Assembly: GCA_040776905.1 (NCBI GenBank)
Contig: JAXGZQ010000001.1
Coordinates: 434,001 to 498,000, forward strand
Length of the DNA stretch: 64,000 nt
Source of the DNA: SLHU01 sp009929975
Lineage (GTDB): Bacteria > Bacillota > Clostridia > Saccharofermentanales > UBA5734
Direction of reading: 5' to 3'
Positions 51,769-60,927 of this stretch are shown piece after piece. A model generated the notes under the pieces. It worked only from the letters and a program-made list of their open reading frames with translations, was not told where the DNA came from and made no database searches. Numbering within the stretch: the stretch's first letter is position 1; every line of letters begins with the position of its first letter. A program made the position numbers and the translations under genes.

Positions 51769-53031
51769 ATGCTCATTCAATTCAGTGTAGAGAACTTCAA
51801 ATCTTTTAAAGACAAGGCCACATTAAGTCTTGTTCCAAGTAAGGATGCCAGCCATCCAGGTAATCTGACGATTCTGAATAAAAGTGAACAGGTTCTTAAC
51901 ACAGTTGCTATTTATGGTGCGAATGCAGCTGGCAAATCAAATCTATTCAAAGCGTTAACTACAGCAATCATGATGGTAAGAACTTCAAGTCAGCTGCAGA
52001 AAAATGATCGATTAAGCGGAATAGTGCCATTTCTTTTTGATAAGAAAATGGCTGCAAAACCAACGAGCTTTGAGTTCGTTTTTATTACCGATGGGATCAA
52101 GTATATTTATGGCTTCTCGGCCACTCAGACAGAAGTCGTGTCGGAGTATCTGTACGCTTATTACAGCGCTAAGCCATCTACGATTTTTGAACGTGAAGGT
52201 AACGAGTATAACTTCACAAAAGACAAACGTGCTCTTGATCAGATCGCAGATAAGAATACACCAAATAAGCTATTTTTATCGACAGCTACTGTCTGGAATT
52301 ACAGCAGGACTGAACCGGCATACAGCTGGTTTGATAAAGGTATTAATACTTACTCTGAATTAGAACATCTTCATCAAATAGCCTTTAATTTGTTTGAAAA
52401 GGATGCTGACGAAAAGATTCATCAGTTTGTTATCGATTTGCTCCGAGAGTCTGACATCAATATTCAGGATTATCTAATTAAATCCGAGCCAATAAACGAA
52501 CAGAACCTGATGCAGATCTTCGGGCCACTTTATCAGGCGGCTAAAGACGCAAAAATGCACGAGGGGAAAAAGCAAAACGTTTTTATGGATCATCTGGTTA
52601 CTAATGATGATGGATCAACAAGTGTCGTGCATGTGAGTTTAGCAGATGAATCTAGAGGTACTGAAAACCTGTTCTTTTTAGCTCCGATACTGATGAAAGC
52701 TTTATCGACGGGGGAAACTGTTGTTATAGATGAAATTGAGCGCAGCCTTCATCCACTACTCGTAAAGCATATCATTGGTTACTTTAATGACCCGGATCTA
52801 AACCCTTCAAATGCTCAGTTGATTTTCAATACACATAACCTGGAATTGATGTCTTTAGACATATTCCGCCGCGACCAGATTTATTTCGTTGATAAGTCCG
52901 GAAAAACCGGAGCTTCAGAATTGTATTCTCTGGATGAGTTTTCGGTCAGGGCTGAAGAAAATATCAAGAAAGGGTATTTGTTAGGCAGGTTTGGTGCCAT
53001 TCCTTCCATTTTGGAGGGTTATGCCAAATGA
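51769..53031 (+). CDS. AAA15-type ATPase, RloA-like
   Basis: 420 residues. OLD/SMC-like ATPase of the AAA15 group: LIQFSVENFKSFKDKATLSLVP, Walker A YGANAAGKSN (Gly50-Ser57), the LADESRGTENLF signature region, Walker B TVVIDEIERSLHPLL and the NTHNLELM His switch. In RloA/RloB pairs and related PARIS-like systems the ATPase guards against phage with a small nuclease-like partner. Start behind GGGGTG; the longer frame upstream is unsupported. Its stop overlaps the next gene as ATGA. It reads against the conjugation operon and is cargo. Confidence 0.85.
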   Translation: MLIQFSVENFKSFKDKATLSLVPSKDASHPGNLTILNKSEQVLNTVAIYGANAAGKSNLFKALTTAIMMVRTSSQLQKNDRLSGIVPFLFDKKMAAKPTSFEFVFITDGIKYIYGFSATQTEVVSEYLYAYYSAKPSTIFEREGNEYNFTKDKRALDQIADKNTPNKLFLSTATVWNYSRTEPAYSWFDKGINTYSELEHLHQIAFNLFEKDADEKIHQFVIDLLRESDINIQDYLIKSEPINEQNLMQIFGPLYQAAKDAKMHEGKKQNVFMDHLVTNDDGSTSVVHVSLADESRGTENLFFLAPILMKALSTGETVVIDEIERSLHPLLVKHIIGYFNDPDLNPSNAQLIFNTHNLELMSLDIFRRDQIYFVDKSGKTGASELYSLDEFSVRAEENIKKGYLLGRFGAIPSILEGYAK

Positions 53032-53210
53032 AAAAGAGACGATTTTCTGATAAACAGCGGGGAAAACATTTGAAGGCAAAGACAGATGATGCAATCAGAA
53101 ATTCAATTCGACAGATAGACCAAGCAAATGCCCGTGATTCACTTGATGGTTCTATACCAGATAATCCAGGTACTGAATTCTTCGAAGTTGTTCAGAGCAT
53201 ATCTACATAG
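53028..53210 (+). pseudogene. RloB-like partner reduced to its two ends
   Basis: Only 60 residues: a basic start KKRRFSDKQRGKHLK and then DAIRNSIRQIDQANARD...IPDNPGTEFFEVVQSI, which resemble the first and last parts of RloB proteins (normally about 200 residues). The middle, including the TOPRIM-like catalytic part, is missing without breaking the frame. It is probably inactive; alternatively it is an intact small protein of another family. ATGA overlap with the ATPase gene. Confidence 0.5.
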
Positions 53211-53252
53211 CTTGGGCAGTATATTGATGCCTCCTTCCTAATGCGCGTTGAA
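53204..53252. repeat. Direct repeat, right flank of RloAB cargo
   Basis: Partner of 51495-51536; includes the real 3' end of virB6 (FNAH, stop), a ribosome site AGGAAGGAGG and a decayed PrgI start. The two copies differ at several bases, so the duplication is not recent. Confidence 0.7.
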
Positions 53253-54107
53253 GATTGATTTCGCGAGGCTGCCGGTTTTGAACAGGGTGAAGCACAGCAG
53301 GACCGTGTAGCCCATCGCGCCCCAGATCGCGCCGCTGATGTCCTCGTCGGCAGCAATTGACTGGATTAGCACGGCATAGATCGCGACACAGACAATAATG
53401 AGAAAAGCCTGGAAGCTGAGTGCCAGCAGCGAACGCAGGTAGTTCTGGCCGATACTGCCCCACTCGCGGTTGGCGAGCGTTGCCATCGGGATTGGTCCGA
53501 TCGATGTAACGAGATAGATCTCAATCATGCGGCCATAGATGACCAGGAAGATGCAGATGGAAAGGACATTCATCGTTAAGCCTACGATCAGGCTCTGAAA
53601 CCAAAGTCCGAGAAGTGGTCCGACTTCCATCGCCTGCAGCCTGGCTTCCAGATCGACGACAACACTGGCCATATCGACTGCTGTGTCGGATACGATGATA
53701 CCGGACGCGTTGCTGACGACACTCTGCGACATATCAAATATCCCCATGACAATATTGAAAGTATTTGTAACCAGCATGACTGCGATAAACGTCTTGAAAA
53801 TCCATTTAAAGAAGATCCAGGTATCGATCTCGTGCAAATTGTTGCGATCGATCACGATCTGGATCAGCTCATAGGTCATGACGAAAGCGAGAATGACTCC
53901 GGCGATCGGCAGAATCACTGTTTCTGACAGGTTTCTGATGATTGCGAAAATACCGCTGTGCCAGCCGGCCGGTGTGGTGCCGATATCAACGGCAATCTCA
54001 CCGACCTTCTGGTTGACCTGATCAAACATACCCGACAGATTCAGGATAATCCCTTCAATCAGCAGCTCTTTTAGCCATTCGTTTATACTGTCGAGCATAC
54101 TTTGCAT
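53238..54107 (-). CDS. VirB6/TrbL-type conjugation membrane protein (CD1112-like)
   Basis: 289 residues with about six membrane helices. Starts QSMLDSINEWLKELLIEGIILNLSGMFDQVN, as in CD1112-type proteins of clostridial conjugative transposons, and contains SIGPIPMATLANREWGSIGQNYLRSLLALSFQAFL near 210-245. It forms part of the inner-membrane channel. AGGAGGGG precedes the ATG. Cargo now lies on both sides: RloAB after it and the transglutaminase-like gene before it. Confidence 0.9.
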   Translation of the reverse strand: MQSMLDSINEWLKELLIEGIILNLSGMFDQVNQKVGEIAVDIGTTPAGWHSGIFAIIRNLSETVILPIAGVILAFVMTYELIQIVIDRNNLHEIDTWIFFKWIFKTFIAVMLVTNTFNIVMGIFDMSQSVVSNASGIIVSDTAVDMASVVVDLEARLQAMEVGPLLGLWFQSLIVGLTMNVLSICIFLVIYGRMIEIYLVTSIGPIPMATLANREWGSIGQNYLRSLLALSFQAFLIIVCVAIYAVLIQSIAADEDISGAIWGAMGYTVLLCFTLFKTGSLAKSIFNAH

Positions 54108-54130
54108 GGAAATAGACCCCTCCTTTCTAA

Positions 54131-54157
54131 ATGAAAAAAGCTGCCGATTGGCAGCTT
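54131..54157 (-). terminator. Terminator after the transglutaminase-like gene
   Basis: On the minus strand AAGCTGCC pairs with GGCAGCTT around a four-base loop and TTTTTTCATT follows. It separates the cargo gene from virB6, and could reduce transcription of virB6 and downstream conjugation genes. Confidence 0.75.
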
Positions 54158-54753
54158 ATTGGAAATGAAACTTCTATACCAGTTAATATAACTAGAAAAG
54201 AGAAATAGATTTTGGTAATAAGTCAGGTTTAGATCATAATTCGTTTGGGTTTGGACAGAGGGGATATTTATCGATTCTCCAAATATGTGTTTTATCCATA
54301 AAGTCATCATTAGCATAAAAAAAGTCGTTCGCCTTGTATCCTAATCTTTTGGGATAAGGATTATCACTTGTAACATCAACATGGCCATACTTATTGTTGA
54401 TTTTTATGATATTCCAAGCATGATTGTCAGATGCATTACCACTACTTGTCAATAATTTGCCGGTGACTATAAAACATTCAATTCCAATGACTGTCATTAA
54501 TAACATATATGTTTCTGCGTAAGCCTGACAGACTGCCTTATGATTAAATAGCAGTCCGTATGGTGTATAGGAATCTTCTGTAGTGTGCTTGTACCGAACC
54601 AGGTCTGAATCATACTCAGATGTGTCTATCAGATAATCATGCACTATCTTTGCTTTCTCTTTATTAGTCATTTTACTACTTATGATGCTTGAAGCAATGG
54701 ATAATATTCTATCCCTAACCATAAGTTCTCTTTCTGTTAGATCTTCAATAAAA

Positions 54754-56142
54754 AGTCAAGTCCAAAAAGTTGGTGTAAATTGCCTTCCGGTATCTGCATG
54801 AATTAGGTGACAACATGCAGGTGTGCTGCTCGTTCTGCTAACGCTTCTTTTCTCGCTGTTTCTCTCTCATCAAAGTAGCGATCCATTATGAAATACTTCT
54901 TGCCGGTCAACCATTTTTCATGGTGCTCCATCAGAACCGCTCCCATCAGTCGGATAAGACTGTCATCGTTGGGGAATATCCGTATAACGCGTTCCCTACG
55001 ACGCAGCTCTTCGTTGAGCCGTTCTATGCTGTTGCTGGTTCTCAGTCGTTTACGATAGGCTTCCGGCAAGGCAAAAACAGCCGTAATCTCGTCAAAGCTA
55101 TCATCTAGTAACGCCATAGCTTTAGGCGCCTTATCCTGGAAGTTATCCAGCATTTGCTGTTTTCTGTCTTTGGCCTGCTTTAGGTCTGGAGCATTATATA
55201 GATCCGTCAGGCTGCTCTTTATCTCGGATTGAAGCTTCTTAGGTGTCTTATCCAACAGATTCTTAGAAAAATGTGTCTGGCACCGCTGCCAACCAGCACC
55301 ATGGAATTGTCTCTGAATTGCCTTCTTGAGCCCGCCGTGGCTGTCGCTGACTACTAAGTCTACATCACTGAGCCCTCTCGCTTTTAGTTCGCAGAAGAAG
55401 TCACTCCAAGCTTCTTCGCTCTCGCCGTCTGCTATCTTGAAGCCAAGGACCTCACGATTACCATCGTCGTTGACTCCAGTCGCTATAAGTAGCCCTCTGG
55501 ACTTAACACGACCATCATCTCGAGCCTTCATGTAGATGGCGTCTACAATCATGAAAGGATAGTGGCGTGACAGAGGACGATTACGGAAATTATCAACAAC
55601 AGGATCCAACTCCTGACAAAGCATAGAAACAGTCGATTTAGAGAAGCTGGTGCCACATAATGTTTCTGTGATCTCACTGACTTTTCTGGTTGATACTCCT
55701 TGAACCACCATTTCCATAAGGCTTAAGAGTAATGCTTTTTCGCTGCGCTGGTAACTACGGAACAAATCGGTAGAGAAGGTGCCATCACGGAATTTAGGTA
55801 CGTGAAGAATCAACGTTCCTACTCTAGTTGTCAGGGTACGCTCTCGATAGCCATTGCGATAGCTGACACGTCCATCACTTCGCTCATACGGCTCAGCATT
55901 CAATTGTTCACTGGCCTGCCCGCGCAGCACCGCGTCAAATACTTTTTCCAGTAATTTCGCCACCCCGTTCTCCCGATTTCCAAGCATAAGGTCTTTAAGA
56001 ATTTCGTCTTCCAGTGTAAGATGTACTTGAGCCATGATCTCTTTCCTTTCAGTTGTTAGTTTCGCAAAACCTATTATACCGAAAGCGAGCTCGTGGCTCT
56101 TTTTTTTATTTCTCAATTTACACCAAGTATACGGACTTTATC
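54754..56142 (-). mobile_element. IS256-family insertion sequence, copy D, intact
   Basis: 1389 bases, same ends and encoded protein as at 5964. The octamer CAATAAAA flanks it on both sides (54746-54753 and 56143-56150). It splits the transglutaminase-like gene. Confidence 0.95.
54803..56035 (-). CDS. IS256-family transposase (copy D)
   Basis: Complete 410-residue Mutator-type DDE transposase, the same protein as copy A, preceded by AAAGGAAAGAG and a TATAAT box inside the element. Confidence 0.94.
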   Translation of the reverse strand: MAQVHLTLEDEILKDLMLGNRENGVAKLLEKVFDAVLRGQASEQLNAEPYERSDGRVSYRNGYRERTLTTRVGTLILHVPKFRDGTFSTDLFRSYQRSEKALLLSLMEMVVQGVSTRKVSEITETLCGTSFSKSTVSMLCQELDPVVDNFRNRPLSRHYPFMIVDAIYMKARDDGRVKSRGLLIATGVNDDGNREVLGFKIADGESEEAWSDFFCELKARGLSDVDLVVSDSHGGLKKAIQRQFHGAGWQRCQTHFSKNLLDKTPKKLQSEIKSSLTDLYNAPDLKQAKDRKQQMLDNFQDKAPKAMALLDDSFDEITAVFALPEAYRKRLRTSNSIERLNEELRRRERVIRIFPNDDSLIRLMGAVLMEHHEKWLTGKKYFIMDRYFDERETARKEALAERAAHLHVVT

Positions 56143-56623
56143 CAATAAAACCTGGATTGATTATTGAAATAAATACTCTGTTACCTTGTGAATATGACAA
56201 TTCAAGATCAATCAATGACATATTGCTCGATGAAGCAAATGAATTGTTTGACTGGATACTACATTTAACTCCAGGTTGGAATGGGAATAATGCAACGTTT
56301 GAGTAAGTATCTATAATAAAATTAGGGCTAATTGGGAAAAACGTTGACAGTTTTGCGCTTTTTTGACCATGAACATATAACTCAATCAACTCATTAATTA
56401 AGTGCTTACTATCTTTGATTTCGTTTGGGTTGCATATATTTCGATTTCGCTTTTTTTTCTTAAACATAAACCACCACAAATAACATAATAATATTAATAT
56501 TCTACTCATTTTAATTTTCTTAGTGCAAAAAGATCTTGTCAATACCTAATTCATACTTGCGCTCAATCAATTCTGTTCTTATCAAATACTTAATCCATAT
56601 AAAACAGCTTAAACAAACTCCAA

Positions 56624-56839
56624 TTATCCGAACAATCCTGACAGCAGTGGCACGAGCGCGATACCAATCAGAGCGATACCTCCACCAGCCATGAGCTGTT
56701 TCATACCCTGGGATTTGGCACCGGGATTGTCGTTGCCATAGCCTTCGAGCAGATTGATGACGCCCCAGATGGCAAGTCCGGCGCCGAGCGCGATTACAAG
56801 TGTTTGCAGTACGTCGACTGCGCTGTTGAAAAATTCCAT
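56624..56839 (-). CDS. Maff2-type small conjugal membrane protein
   Basis: 71 residues: EFFNSAVDVLQTLVIALGAGLAIWGVINLLEGYGNDNPGAKSQGMKQLMAGGGIALIGIALVPLLSGLFG, two glycine-rich membrane helices around a polar loop, shown here by description of its ends (EFFNSAVDVLQTL and VPLLSGLFG). This is the Maff2/TrbC-like protein between virD4 and virB6 in clostridial elements, a candidate pilin-like or channel subunit. GGAGG precedes the ATG. An overlapping longer frame on the same strand is a shadow. Confidence 0.85.
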   Translation of the reverse strand: MEFFNSAVDVLQTLVIALGAGLAIWGVINLLEGYGNDNPGAKSQGMKQLMAGGGIALIGIALVPLLSGLFG

Positions 56840-56864
56840 GAGTTACCTCCATAAAAATTGCTGC

Positions 56865-58640
56865 CTAATTCGCGGCAGCTGTTTCGTCTTCTGGTTTTAC
56901 GTAGTAGACATCGTATAGATCATTTGCTTTTAGCTTGAGTCTGGTTGATAAGAAGTCCTCGATCCGGAACGTATTGGCCGGATCAGCATCGGATAGATAC
57001 TTGTAATTGGGATGCTTAGTAATATCATACTTATCTGATAGAAACGGCCTTACACCTCTTAGCTGTAGAATACATTTACCGCCATCCAGGACGGCCAGCT
57101 CATCGATGCTCATCAAATCTTTTCCCAGTTTCTGATAACTAAGGCTATGAGACCGCTCACGACCTCGGCTCTCACCAGTGTTCAGCAGATCAATGGTTTC
57201 TTTTCCCAGAGTTTCTGACAGTTCCTTAAGAGTGGTACGTTCCTTACCGCCGAGGAAGAGAACGCTGTCCATGTTGCCGATGATTGTCTCGCTGTGGTCC
57301 TTGTACAGAGCCTTGAGCTGAGACTGTGCTTGCAGCAGCAGGCAAGCTGAGATCTCGCGGCTTCGAATCGTCGCGACCAGTTTTTCCAGCTTCGGGATCT
57401 GGCCGATATTGGCAGCTTCGTCGAGCAGGCAGCGAACATGAACAGGTAACCTGCCGCCGTATTGATCATCTGCCTTGTCACAAAGCAGATTGAACAGCTG
57501 GGTGTAGGCCAGCGCGACGAGGAAGTTGAAAGTATCGTCGGTGTCGCTGATGATGATAAATAGCGCGGTTTTACGATCGCCGAGCTGATCCAGCTCAAGC
57601 TCATCGTAGGCAGTCAGCTCGCGCAGCTCTTTGATGTCGAAAGGCGCGAGCCTGGCGCCGCAGCTGATGAGAATTGATTTTGCTGTTTTGCCAGCAGCGA
57701 GCTTATATTTCTTGTATTGCCGCACAGCGAAGTGCTCTGGCTCTCGATCTTCAAGCGCTGAGAACATCAGATCAACCGGGTTTTGGAAGATCTCGTCATC
57801 CTCGCGTACCTCAGATGCGTTGATCATGTCAAGCAGGGTTGAGAAGTTCTGCTCCTCCTGCGGCGCTTCGTAGAAGATATAACCGATTAACGCTGTATAG
57901 AGCAGGGTCTCGGCTTTTGTCCAGAAATCATCGCCCGTTTTACCTTCACCTTTTGTGTTTGCGATCAGAGCGCTCACCAGCTTAAGGATGTCTTTCTCAC
58001 TGCGGATATAGGCAAAAGGATTATAGTGCATCGATTTTTTGAAGTTGATCGTGTTGAGGATGCGGATCTGATAACCTTCGCGCTGCAAAAGCTGCCCGCA
58101 CTCAACGATGACACTGCCTTTCGGATCAGTGACGACATAGCTGGAATGGCACTGCATCAGGTTAGGCTTGAGCCAGAATCTGGTCTTGCCGGATCCGGAG
58201 CCGCCGATCACCAGCACGTTCTTATTTCGCGCTGTCCGCGGATCTGCCGGGCGGTTGTCCATGGTCAGGCTCTCGGTTTTGGTCAGAATGATGTTCTGCC
58301 ATTTATCGCGATGCAGGTAAGGCTTGATATCCTTGGCCCCTCCCCATCGCGCCGACCCATACTCGATATTTTTTCTGAACTTACGGTTGTTCTGGCTTCT
58401 CAGATAAACACAGAATCTTACCGTGGCAGCTGCCAGCACTCCAAATATGATCGCATTTGCTGTAAGCGAGAGCTGCTCGAAAGATACTGCTCTGAGCATG
58501 ATTTCCTGAAGTTTAAGGATCTTGTCCGCTACATCGCCACTGGCCAGATGCCAGGCAGCTGACAGTCTGGCCATCACGATGGCGATCAGCAGATAGGGCA
58601 GATGAAGTAGAATCTGTTTCATAGTCGCTGCCTGCTTCAT
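56865..58640 (-). CDS. virD4: VirD4/TraG-type coupling ATPase
   Basis: 591 residues. Links the relaxosome to the channel. Two N-terminal membrane helices (to about residue 80), then GSARWGGAKDIKPYL, Walker A IGGSGSGKTRF (Gly146-Thr153), VVTDPKGSVIVE, Walker B VRCLLDEAANIGQIP and LLLQAQSQLKALYKDH. Its ATG overlaps the pcfB stop as ATGA, so the pair is coupled as in Enterococcus pCF10 (PcfC/PcfB-like). Followed by maff2. Confidence 0.93.
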   Translation of the reverse strand: MKQAATMKQILLHLPYLLIAIVMARLSAAWHLASGDVADKILKLQEIMLRAVSFEQLSLTANAIIFGVLAAATVRFCVYLRSQNNRKFRKNIEYGSARWGGAKDIKPYLHRDKWQNIILTKTESLTMDNRPADPRTARNKNVLVIGGSGSGKTRFWLKPNLMQCHSSYVVTDPKGSVIVECGQLLQREGYQIRILNTINFKKSMHYNPFAYIRSEKDILKLVSALIANTKGEGKTGDDFWTKAETLLYTALIGYIFYEAPQEEQNFSTLLDMINASEVREDDEIFQNPVDLMFSALEDREPEHFAVRQYKKYKLAAGKTAKSILISCGARLAPFDIKELRELTAYDELELDQLGDRKTALFIIISDTDDTFNFLVALAYTQLFNLLCDKADDQYGGRLPVHVRCLLDEAANIGQIPKLEKLVATIRSREISACLLLQAQSQLKALYKDHSETIIGNMDSVLFLGGKERTTLKELSETLGKETIDLLNTGESRGRERSHSLSYQKLGKDLMSIDELAVLDGGKCILQLRGVRPFLSDKYDITKHPNYKYLSDADPANTFRIEDFLSTRLKLKANDLYDVYYVKPEDETAAAN

Positions 58641-59119
58641 CTGGTGATTTCCCGGTCTTTTTTCTTCATGCGATCGATGGCCTGAGCTTTCAGCTTATCC
58701 TTGTACATCGCCAGCTGTTTGAGGATCGATGGTTTCTTCTCCGGCTTGATGACTTTTGCCGTGAACTCGGTAAAAGCCGCCGTCAGAGCGTCGGCGTCTC
58801 TTGCTTTGAAGAAGACGAGCCAGCGGGGTTTCTTGCTTGTCTTATCCTTCCTGAGCGCGTAGTCAACGCCATATTTTCTGGCAATCTTTTCAAAGACACG
58901 GATATTACTATCGTTGATCTCGATATTGGAGGCGCCGGCGTTCTGGCCGATCAGCTGCTTGACGCTCTGCTTGCCATGCGGGATCTCCGGTTCTTTGTTG
59001 GCTGACCTGCGTTCGAGTTCATGCAGCAATTGCCGAATGGCGCTCTGCAGGACCAGTCCAGTTAGTCGCCCAGTGCTGATAACCAATGCGACTGTTCTGT
59101 TCTCTATATCTTCTTGCAT
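58637..59119 (-). CDS. PcfB family (DUF3801) conjugation protein
   Basis: 160 residues. EDIENRTVALVISTGRLTGLVLQSAIRQLLHELER and GKQSVKQLIGQNAGASNIEI are PcfB signatures, and the basic C-terminus (LKAQAIDRMKKKDREITR) fits the family. The second of two close ATGs is chosen because GGAAGGAGCGG stands eight bases before it. Coupled to virD4. Confidence 0.88.
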   Translation of the reverse strand: MQEDIENRTVALVISTGRLTGLVLQSAIRQLLHELERRSANKEPEIPHGKQSVKQLIGQNAGASNIEINDSNIRVFEKIARKYGVDYALRKDKTSKKPRWLVFFKARDADALTAAFTEFTAKVIKPEKKPSILKQLAMYKDKLKAQAIDRMKKKDREITR

Positions 59120-59143
59120 CTGCATCCGCTCCTTCCTGTATGT

Positions 59144-59557
59144 TTAGCGTTCAAGATCTGTGGGTTTCCTGATGGCTCGATCAACATCCGTAGATGTTGC
59201 ATCTGGGGCAGGTATGATCGGCATGGAAATGATATTCCTGCCTATCCTGGTAAAAGCTTCCGGCGTCTCATACTTTTGCCGGTATTTTTCTGTCTGCTCC
59301 GGTGTCAGTGAACAGAAATCATCTTCGTTTAGTCCGACAATGATAAAAGTCCCGGCGATGATATCGTAATCTTCGAGGCTGCGGTTGAGCGGCAGGCCGA
59401 TCAGTTTACCTTCCTCGTGACAGACGAGCGCGACGGTGTCATCGAAGGGATAAACGATCTCGATATAGCCGCCGACAATGGCCTGCAGTGTTTTCAGATC
59501 GTTCTCGATATCGGCAATGTGCGGGGTTTTCTCTGGTTCAATGATGAGTGCGTTCAT
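59144..59557 (-). CDS. DUF3846 family protein
   Basis: 137 residues. NALIIEPEKTPHIADIENDLKTLQAIVGGYIEIVYPFDD, then VCHEEGKLIGLPLNRSL and DIIAGTFIIVG, the DUF3846 core common on Firmicute mobile elements. Start behind GGAGGAG; the longer frame overlaps the next gene's region without a site. Function is unknown. Confidence 0.88.
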   Translation of the reverse strand: MNALIIEPEKTPHIADIENDLKTLQAIVGGYIEIVYPFDDTVALVCHEEGKLIGLPLNRSLEDYDIIAGTFIIVGLNEDDFCSLTPEQTEKYRQKYETPEAFTRIGRNIISMPIIPAPDATSTDVDRAIRKPTDLER

Positions 59558-59585
59558 TCGGGTCTCCTCCTTCTGTTTGAGCGGC

Positions 59586-59939
59586 TTAGCGTCGCTGTTT
59601 CTGCTGCCCATACCTGCGGACAGTCAGGATGCCGCTGATCGTTGTCGCTGTGATGCGATAGCATTCGGCGATCGCGATGTCGTTCTTGACGCTCTCGCTG
59701 ACTCTGTCACCGCAAACAACCAGGACATTGGCTCTGCGCAGCAGGTCGAGCGCCATATCCTGGCCATCTTTATGCTCCTGGGGCAAAGACTGGTCGAGAA
59801 ATAAGGGCAGGTGCAGGATTGGGCAGATGGGGCTGAAGCCGGCCTCATAGATTTTGCGGCAGTAGTGAGCGGCAAGTTCAGTGTTCTCTGCTTCGTTGCT
59901 GCTCCAGGGTGCTGTGATGTAGGCAAGTGGTCTCTTCAT
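59586..59939 (-). CDS. DUF4406 (nucleoside 2-deoxyribosyltransferase-like) protein
   Basis: 117 residues with LAYITAPWSSNEAENTELAAHYCRKIYEAGFSPICPIL and LLRRANVLVVCGDRVSESVKNDIAIAE, matching the DUF4406 flavodoxin-like fold related to nucleoside deoxyribosyltransferases. The Glu expected at the active site may be in VSESVKND. It overlaps the Rep gene by four bases (ATGA). It may act in nucleotide scavenging or anti-restriction; unproven. Confidence 0.8.
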   Translation of the reverse strand: MKRPLAYITAPWSSNEAENTELAAHYCRKIYEAGFSPICPILHLPLFLDQSLPQEHKDGQDMALDLLRRANVLVVCGDRVSESVKNDIAIAECYRITATTISGILTVRRYGQQKQRR

Positions 59940-60913
59940 AGAAAATTTCTCCTTCCCGGTAATGGGCTTTCATTTTCATCGTCGTCGAGGTAAGACATCA
60001 TTTGGTGATCATCGTGATTAACCAGCGCTGTGTAGTAGCTGGCGATTGTCTGTGGTGCGTTATACAAGGCCGCGACCAGATATTTTTTGATGTTTTTGAT
60101 TCGGGTGCGTGTGCTGGCAAGACAGTCGAAGATGTACTCGATGTGCTCGTCGGTGATCTGCATCATTCTTTGCTTAACAATGGCGGCAGGGATTCTTTCG
60201 CCGGATATGGTTAAACTCTCTCGATCTGTGCTTAAGGTTTCAGCGATAATCTCAACGACCTCATCGAGTCTTGACTGATCAAACTTGTGGATCAGGAAAT
60301 CATAGTTGATTCTGTTTCTGACTAATTGTCTGCTGCTGGAGATCTTATCCATATCTAATCCCATCGCATCCATCCGGCTGCCGCCTTTTGCCGGCGGCGT
60401 AGATTGATAAGGATTTGATTGATTAGTTTTTAATCCATTAGTATTTGATGATTTAGTAATTGGTATATTAGTTATTAATTGTGTTGGATTTGCCAATGTT
60501 GGCGATTCCTGCATAGAATTAGCCTGTATTGGATTTTCCAACATAGGCTTCTCGGATATAGGATTTTTCGATGCAGGAGTTCCCTTATTAGGCGATTTCA
60601 GATTGGTTGCCGGTCTCTCGAAAATGGTGTAGGCAGCACCTTGAAATTGACCTTTATAATTTCGTTTTCGGGGATCTCTGACAATATAGCCTTCAGCTTC
60701 AAGTTCTTTAACAGCTTCTCTTATCCTGTCCACGCCCACCTCGTTGATGATAGCAAGTCCTCGCAAGGTGTAATCCCAATCTTCCGGAAGAGATAGCATC
60801 TGAGAAAGCAGGCCTTTTGCCTTGAGGGACAATGATCTGTTGCGAAGATGATGATTGGCCATAATGGTGTAATCATTGGTTCTTTCGACTCTGAAAACGG
60901 CGATATGCGCCAC
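59936..60913 (-). CDS. RepA/DUF6017-type replication protein
   Basis: 325 residues. N-terminal winged helix typical of mobile-element initiators: FRVERTNDYTIMANHHLRNRSLSLKAKGLLSQMLSLPEDWDYTLRGLA. A linker of repeated Asn-Pro turns (NPISEKPMLENPIQANS) follows, then a C-terminal DUF6017 region (LIHKFDQSRLDEVVEIIAETL, ending KKYLVAALYNAP). Such proteins start or regulate autonomous replication of conjugative elements. GGAGG precedes the ATG. Confidence 0.85.
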   Translation of the reverse strand: MAHIAVFRVERTNDYTIMANHHLRNRSLSLKAKGLLSQMLSLPEDWDYTLRGLAIINEVGVDRIREAVKELEAEGYIVRDPRKRNYKGQFQGAAYTIFERPATNLKSPNKGTPASKNPISEKPMLENPIQANSMQESPTLANPTQLITNIPITKSSNTNGLKTNQSNPYQSTPPAKGGSRMDAMGLDMDKISSSRQLVRNRINYDFLIHKFDQSRLDEVVEIIAETLSTDRESLTISGERIPAAIVKQRMMQITDEHIEYIFDCLASTRTRIKNIKKYLVAALYNAPQTIASYYTALVNHDDHQMMSYLDDDENESPLPGRRNFL

Positions 60914-60927
60914 CTCCTTAGTGTTTT

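Larger units (their letters stand above)
54234..56509 (-). pseudogene. Transglutaminase-like protein gene split by IS256
   Basis: Two parts, 56143-56509 and 54234-54753, rejoin exactly in frame when copy D and one octamer are removed (NPGF then IEDLTERELM). The restored protein is about 290 residues: an N-terminal hydrophobic anchor (ILILLCYLWWFMF) with a basic KKKKRNRN stop, then a transglutaminase core with VCQAYAETYMLLM (Cys), NHAWNIIKI (His) and HVDVTSDNP (Asp). Such cores are cysteine proteases or peptide-linking enzymes, likely outside the membrane. The C-terminal part could be translated from an ATG at 54722, but without a ribosome site. Confidence 0.8.

Noticed and set aside
56520..56852. 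110-residue minus-strand frame overlapping maff2
   Set aside because: The Maff2-type protein in another frame explains the region and has the ribosome site.
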